Source: Chloroflexia bacterium (lineage in GTDB: Bacteria; Chloroflexota; Chloroflexia; Thermomicrobiales; UBA6265). From it: DNA of 45,229 nucleotides. The DNA is taken from positions 1 through 45,229 of the forward strand of contig JACDBO010000094.1 in assembly GCA_013694885.1 (NCBI GenBank). The letters are read 5' to 3'. Positions 41,943-45,229 of this stretch are shown piece after piece. Position 1 is the first letter of the stretch; each line of letters opens with the position of its first letter. The translations under genes and the position numbers were made by a program. The notes below the pieces were generated by a model. The model ran no database searches and was not told the DNA's origin. It worked only from the letters and a program-made list of their open reading frames with translations.

Positions 41943-42896
41943 CTACCGGGCGCTGACGGCACCGAGCGGGGACCATGATCGCTCGCGTTCCAGGAGTTCG
42001 CCCTCCGCTGGCGCGCCGGCGAAACCGCCCGGCGCGCCGACGGCGCTGGCTCCGCAGATGTTACCGAGTCGAAGACACTCTTCTATCGCGCGGTCTTTGA
42101 GGAGACCGTAGAGAAAGCCGGCGTTGAAGCAGTCGCCAGCGCCGGTGGCGTCGACCACCTCGGCGGGGAACGCCGGCACGTCGTATCGAACACCATCAAC
42201 GATGGCTGTCGCTCCATGCTCGCCGCGCTTGACGACGAGAAAGTCGACGATGCGCGCCAACACCCCAAGGGCGGGGTCGAGCCTTTCCCGCCCGCCGATT
42301 GCACGGGCCTCCAGCTCGTTCATGAAGACAATGTCCGCCAGCGGCATGAGCGTGCGAATCTCAGTCCCAGTCAGCCACGGCTCATCCCATCCGCAATCGA
42401 CGATGAGCCGGGTATCGATGCCATTGAGGGCTTGGGCATACGCAGCGAGGTCAGGGTTGAGACAACACTGGAGAAACCCGGCGCGTTGCCGCTTCAGCAC
42501 ATTAAGCGCATGGGCCACGCATCGACCGGCCAGTTCGGGATTGGTCGGCTCGTAGGTCAGGAAGCCACGGTCGCCGCCGTAGGTCATGCAGATGCTGACC
42601 GCGGGCATCGGTTGATCCAGCACCGCCATCAGGTTCGTGGAGACCCCTTCCGAGGCCATTGCGTCGAGACTGAGCCGACTCCACTCGTCGTCACCGACGG
42701 TGCCGATCATCCCGACAGAGACGCCGAGTCGGGCGAGGGCGGCGACGCTGTTGAAGGTGCCACCAGGTGAGAGCGTGAGACCCTGCGCGAACACCTCACG
42801 CCCAACCATGGGCCAGTCCGGAAGTTCGGTGAAGACCAAATCCCATGACGGCCGCCCGATGACCAACACATCGTAGTCGGACGCTGCTGTACCCAT
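41943..42896 (-). CDS. PfkB/ribokinase-family carbohydrate kinase
   Basis: A 317-residue sugar or nucleoside kinase. LVIGRPSWDLVFTELPDW starts the fold, LSPGGTFNSVAALARLGVSVGMIGTVGDDEWS is the first PfkB signature and VVDATGAGDCFNAGFLYGLLK the second, with the catalytic Asp in GAGD. VVKRGEHGA and IVDCGWDEP support the family. The substrate is not evident. It lies 79 bp downstream of the PIG-L gene. Confidence 0.9.
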   Translation of the reverse strand: MGTAASDYDVLVIGRPSWDLVFTELPDWPMVGREVFAQGLTLSPGGTFNSVAALARLGVSVGMIGTVGDDEWSRLSLDAMASEGVSTNLMAVLDQPMPAVSICMTYGGDRGFLTYEPTNPELAGRCVAHALNVLKRQRAGFLQCCLNPDLAAYAQALNGIDTRLIVDCGWDEPWLTGTEIRTLMPLADIVFMNELEARAIGGRERLDPALGVLARIVDFLVVKRGEHGATAIVDGVRYDVPAFPAEVVDATGAGDCFNAGFLYGLLKDRAIEECLRLGNICGASAVGAPGGFAGAPAEGELLERERSWSPLGAVSAR

Positions 42897-42975
42897 TCTC
42901 TTGCCACATTGGCCGGGGAGGAGATCGCCGGCGTCAAGCCGACGATCCCCTTCCCTCCACTCTATCGCTCGCGCA

Positions 42976-45229
42976 TTACTCCGGCATCGTCACGCTGAGC
43001 ACTTGCACCGCGCCTTCTGTCGTCTCGAAGCTGACGAGCACCGTGCCGCCGGCAGGGTCCGCGGGCGCGGGGATTGCGACTTGCGGACTCTCCCCGGCCC
43101 GCACCTCGGCGACCAAGTCGCCAAGAACCGCGCCGTCCGCGCCGAGCAGGAACATGTGGATCGTCCCGGCGCTTCCGGCGGAAAGGATGGCCCCCACCTG
43201 CTGCTGGTCGGCCTGGTACGCGAGTCCGGCGATTGCCACGCCGTCGCCGTCCGGTACCGGCGGCTTTCCGGCTATCGGCACGCCGTCCTCAGTCGACTGG
43301 AGAATCGACTGCGGTGAGTTCGTGCTCAACGTCGCATCCAGCGGAATCGCCGGATCCGCCGTTTCAGCCGTCGCCGCGTCTTCGAGCCGAGGGTAGCCTT
43401 CCAGGATAACGGCGCCCCAACGATAGGTGTCGCCTTGCACTCCTTGCCAGGTTGACCAGCCGAGTCGGGATTGGCCGGTCTTGTCCTGCGTATCCGAGTC
43501 ATAGATAAAGATGTTGAGGGTCATGCGCTCAGGATCGATCGGACCCGGCAGGGCATCGAATGGGATGAACGTTTCGAGGACATACCCGCTGTACGGGTCG
43601 CTCAACGTGCTGGCAACCTGCATGCCGGGCGCCGTCTCGCTGATCGGCCCCTGACGCGCGTCGGCGTCGCGGTAGGCGGCGGGGGCGCCTTCCGCGGTCG
43701 TCGGAAAGAGACCGACCTTGAAGGTCGAGGAGGTATTCGCCGCGGTGCCCAGCGGGTCGATCGCGATTTCGACGGAGTCGGTTCGCCAGTGCCGCTTGGC
43801 GTCCGCCGCGGGCAGCACCGTGCCGAGGCTCTCATCGGTCACGCTGACCGCGACGTACAGGCCATCCTCTGCCCAGACGAGCTGCGCGGTTCCGGAGGCG
43901 TCCTGCGCCGAGTCAGGGTCGTCGCCTTCCCACACGCGGCTCAGATCGAGCACTTCACCGGGGTACTCGCCTTGGCCGATCTGGCCGTCGACGGCCGGCA
44001 TCCCCGCCGACGCGATAGGCGAGGCTGCAGGGGACGCGACAGGCGACGCGACCGGCGAGGCCTGGGCCGCCGCGCCAACTCCTGGCACGCTTGTAGTGGG
44101 GACGACATTGAGCGCCGCCGTTCGCGTGCTCGCCTGCTGCCCCACGGTTGTCACGACCGCGAAATCGTAGTCTCCCTCTTCGCCGCCCGCGTTCGCCGTC
44201 GGCAGGTTGGCATCGGAGTTGGTGACCGTAAACGAGATCGTCGCGTTCCCGCCTGGAGACAGGTCGGTGAACTCTTGAACACCTTCGGTTGCTTCGAACC
44301 CCGCCGGCAGCTCGAGGGCGACCGTGCCGCTCTGTGGCTCGACGCCGAAGTTCTGGAGAACAATCGGTATCTCGCGCGTCCCGCCGGTGACGATCGAGAG
44401 TCGCGGCTTGATGAGTGCGTCGAGTTGGGCCACTTCCAGTTCCTGTGCCCACTCGCGGAATTGTTCGATCTCTGGCAGGGCCTGGAGGGTGCCGCGTACC
44501 GGCGGCACGACCTCGATAACGTCACTCGTGGCACCGGTCCCGTCACCGGTCATGAGGGAGGCGTCGAGGCGGAATCGCGTGTCGGGTTCGGCAGCCGGAT
44601 CGGGCGTCACGATGAACGTCGTGGCGCTCTGACTCCCGTCGCTCGCTGCCGTCAGCGTGCCACCGCCACTTGCCGTCCAGCCGCCCGGTAGGGCAAGTTC
44701 GACCGTACCCTCAACAGGACCCCCATCAGCCGACCGAGCGGTCGCGGAGACGGTGACAGGTGCACCGGCCTGGACATAGAAATCATCGACGGTAAGGAAG
44801 AACTCGGCTCCTAGGGGCAATCCGCCCTGGGCCGGGAGTACCGCGCCTTCCAGAATCGCCGACGGATCGGTGTTGCCGGCGGTGAACGGGACACGGCTGT
44901 CGATCAGCGTGAAGAAATCACACTCAAGTTCAGCTGGATCTGTCGGGGCGTCAGGGAATGTCGCCCAGCCTTGGGAGATGTATTCCCGCTGGGCCTGGAG
45001 CTCGATAGCCGCCCATGTCTGCCCACCGTTGCGTTCGGACGTATGGCCCGACCACACGCCGAAGACGTAATCGGATTGTTCGTCAGGCTGGTACGTGGAC
45101 GCGCACTGTTCGCCCGGTTGCCCTTCGCCACTGGCGCCGTTGCGGAAGATCTTGCCGACACGCCAAGGTTGGAGGGCCTCCTGATCCGATTGAGTGGAGA
45201 ATATCCCTGGATCGGCGGCGGCGTAGAAC
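42976..45229 (-). CDS. secreted PIG-L deacetylase / NEW3 / CBM9 protein, 5' end outside window
   Basis: The frame is open to the window edge, so the N-terminus is missing. The first residues seen (FYAAADPGIF, ALQPWRVGKIF, then YVFGVWSGHTS and a Trp/Gln-rich helix) look like the end of a LmbE/PIG-L N-acetylglucosaminyl deacetylase. Then come Ig-like, NEW3-type domains (ELALPGGWTASGGG, VALELPAGFEA and FTDLSPGGNATISFTV), an Ala-Ser-Pro repeat linker, a CBM9-like carbohydrate-binding domain (DGQIGQGEYPGEVLDL, DSVEIAIDPLGT, LETFIPFDALPG) and a final 120-residue beta domain. At least 751 codons long. It is probably extracellular and acts on amino-sugar glycans or glycosides; no deacetylase active site is in view. 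Confidence 0.75.
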   Translation of the reverse strand, partial: FYAAADPGIFSTQSDQEALQPWRVGKIFRNGASGEGQPGEQCASTYQPDEQSDYVFGVWSGHTSERNGGQTWAAIELQAQREYISQGWATFPDAPTDPAELECDFFTLIDSRVPFTAGNTDPSAILEGAVLPAQGGLPLGAEFFLTVDDFYVQAGAPVTVSATARSADGGPVEGTVELALPGGWTASGGGTLTAASDGSQSATTFIVTPDPAAEPDTRFRLDASLMTGDGTGATSDVIEVVPPVRGTLQALPEIEQFREWAQELEVAQLDALIKPRLSIVTGGTREIPIVLQNFGVEPQSGTVALELPAGFEATEGVQEFTDLSPGGNATISFTVTNSDANLPTANAGGEEGDYDFAVVTTVGQQASTRTAALNVVPTTSVPGVGAAAQASPVASPVASPAASPIASAGMPAVDGQIGQGEYPGEVLDLSRVWEGDDPDSAQDASGTAQLVWAEDGLYVAVSVTDESLGTVLPAADAKRHWRTDSVEIAIDPLGTAANTSSTFKVGLFPTTAEGAPAAYRDADARQGPISETAPGMQVASTLSDPYSGYVLETFIPFDALPGPIDPERMTLNIFIYDSDTQDKTGQSRLGWSTWQGVQGDTYRWGAVILEGYPRLEDAATAETADPAIPLDATLSTNSPQSILQSTEDGVPIAGKPPVPDGDGVAIAGLAYQADQQQVGAILSAGSAGTIHMFLLGADGAVLGDLVAEVRAGESPQVAIPAPADPAGGTVLVSFETTEGAVQVLSVTMPE
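44009..44056 (-). repeat. four 12-bp tandem repeats coding ASPV/ASPA/ASPI
   Basis: Units at 44009-44020, 44021-44032, 44033-44044 and 44045-44056 share GACGCGAxxGGC or close variants. They encode Ala-Ser-Pro-Val/Ala/Ile tetrapeptides, a flexible linker between the NEW3 and CBM9 parts. Such repeats can change in number by slippage without breaking the frame. Confidence 0.75.

Noticed and set aside
1..45229. CRISPR arrays, rRNA genes, prophage or defence genes
   Set aside because: No regularly spaced repeats, no Cas, restriction, toxin-antitoxin or phage structural genes were seen on either strand.

Overview
The window is GC-rich bacterial chromosome, densely packed, with frequent ATGA/GTGA start-stop overlaps, many GTG and TTG starts and almost no recognisable intrinsic terminators. 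The gene mix suggests a Chloroflexota bacterium, probably Thermomicrobia-like: a long-form HisG, a DarA-type c-di-AMP receptor beside thymidylate kinase, a Ycf45/R3H ATPase, family 4 (Fe-S) uracil-DNA glycosylase, and secreted-protein linkers made of Ala-Ser-Pro repeats. This placement is an inference from content, not from a search.

Layout. 1-1770: an IS5-family insertion sequence (about 845 bp, transposase in two frames joined by a probable -1 frameshift) next to a comM/yifB gene truncated just before its ATPase P-loop; the other flank of the IS does not continue comM. 2009-2440: a DUF983 zinc-ribbon membrane protein. 2567-8398: a compact histidine operon hisG-C-B-H-A-F-I, whose last product carries an unusual C-terminal extension resembling HisE/MazG. 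8365-10549 (minus): a short Wzz-like protein and a polyprenyl glycosylphosphotransferase. 10667-13039 (plus): a HIT protein with an extra C-terminal domain and an MFS-like transporter. 13075-18044: ATP-dependent PEP carboxykinase, a PLP aminotransferase, a P5C-dehydrogenase-type aldehyde dehydrogenase and a VOC protein.

18138-30562 is one long minus-strand block. Read in transcription order it has tRNA-Gln(UUG), glmU, prs, a CNNM/CBS membrane protein, birA, acyl-CoA dehydrogenase, thiolase, gamma-carbonic-anhydrase-like protein, enoyl-CoA hydratase, etfB, etfA, a DinB-fold protein and a FixC-like quinone oxidoreductase. The second half forms a fatty-acyl-CoA oxidation module with its own electron-transfer chain; fixX and a 3-hydroxyacyl-CoA dehydrogenase are not present.

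30671-32319 (plus): an NrtR-type Nudix/winged-helix regulator followed by NAD kinase, a plausible NAD(P) control pair. 32384-37963 (minus): a double-zinc-ribbon membrane protein, darA, tmk, a Ycf45/R3H ATPase, a tandem-GNAT protein and recR. 38245-38547 (plus): a small eight-cysteine zinc-ribbon protein. 38584-45229 (minus): ftsK, a family 4 uracil-DNA glycosylase, a PfkB sugar kinase and the 3' part of a large secreted PIG-L deacetylase/NEW3/CBM9 protein that runs off the right edge.

Most of the window is housekeeping. I did not find a convincing new defence, mobile or secondary-metabolite system. The most unusual items are the HisI extension, the mismatched comM/IS junction, the FixABC set without FixX but with a DinB protein, the NrtR-NadK pair, the DarA-Tmk-R3H cluster and the PIG-L/NEW3/CBM9 fusion.
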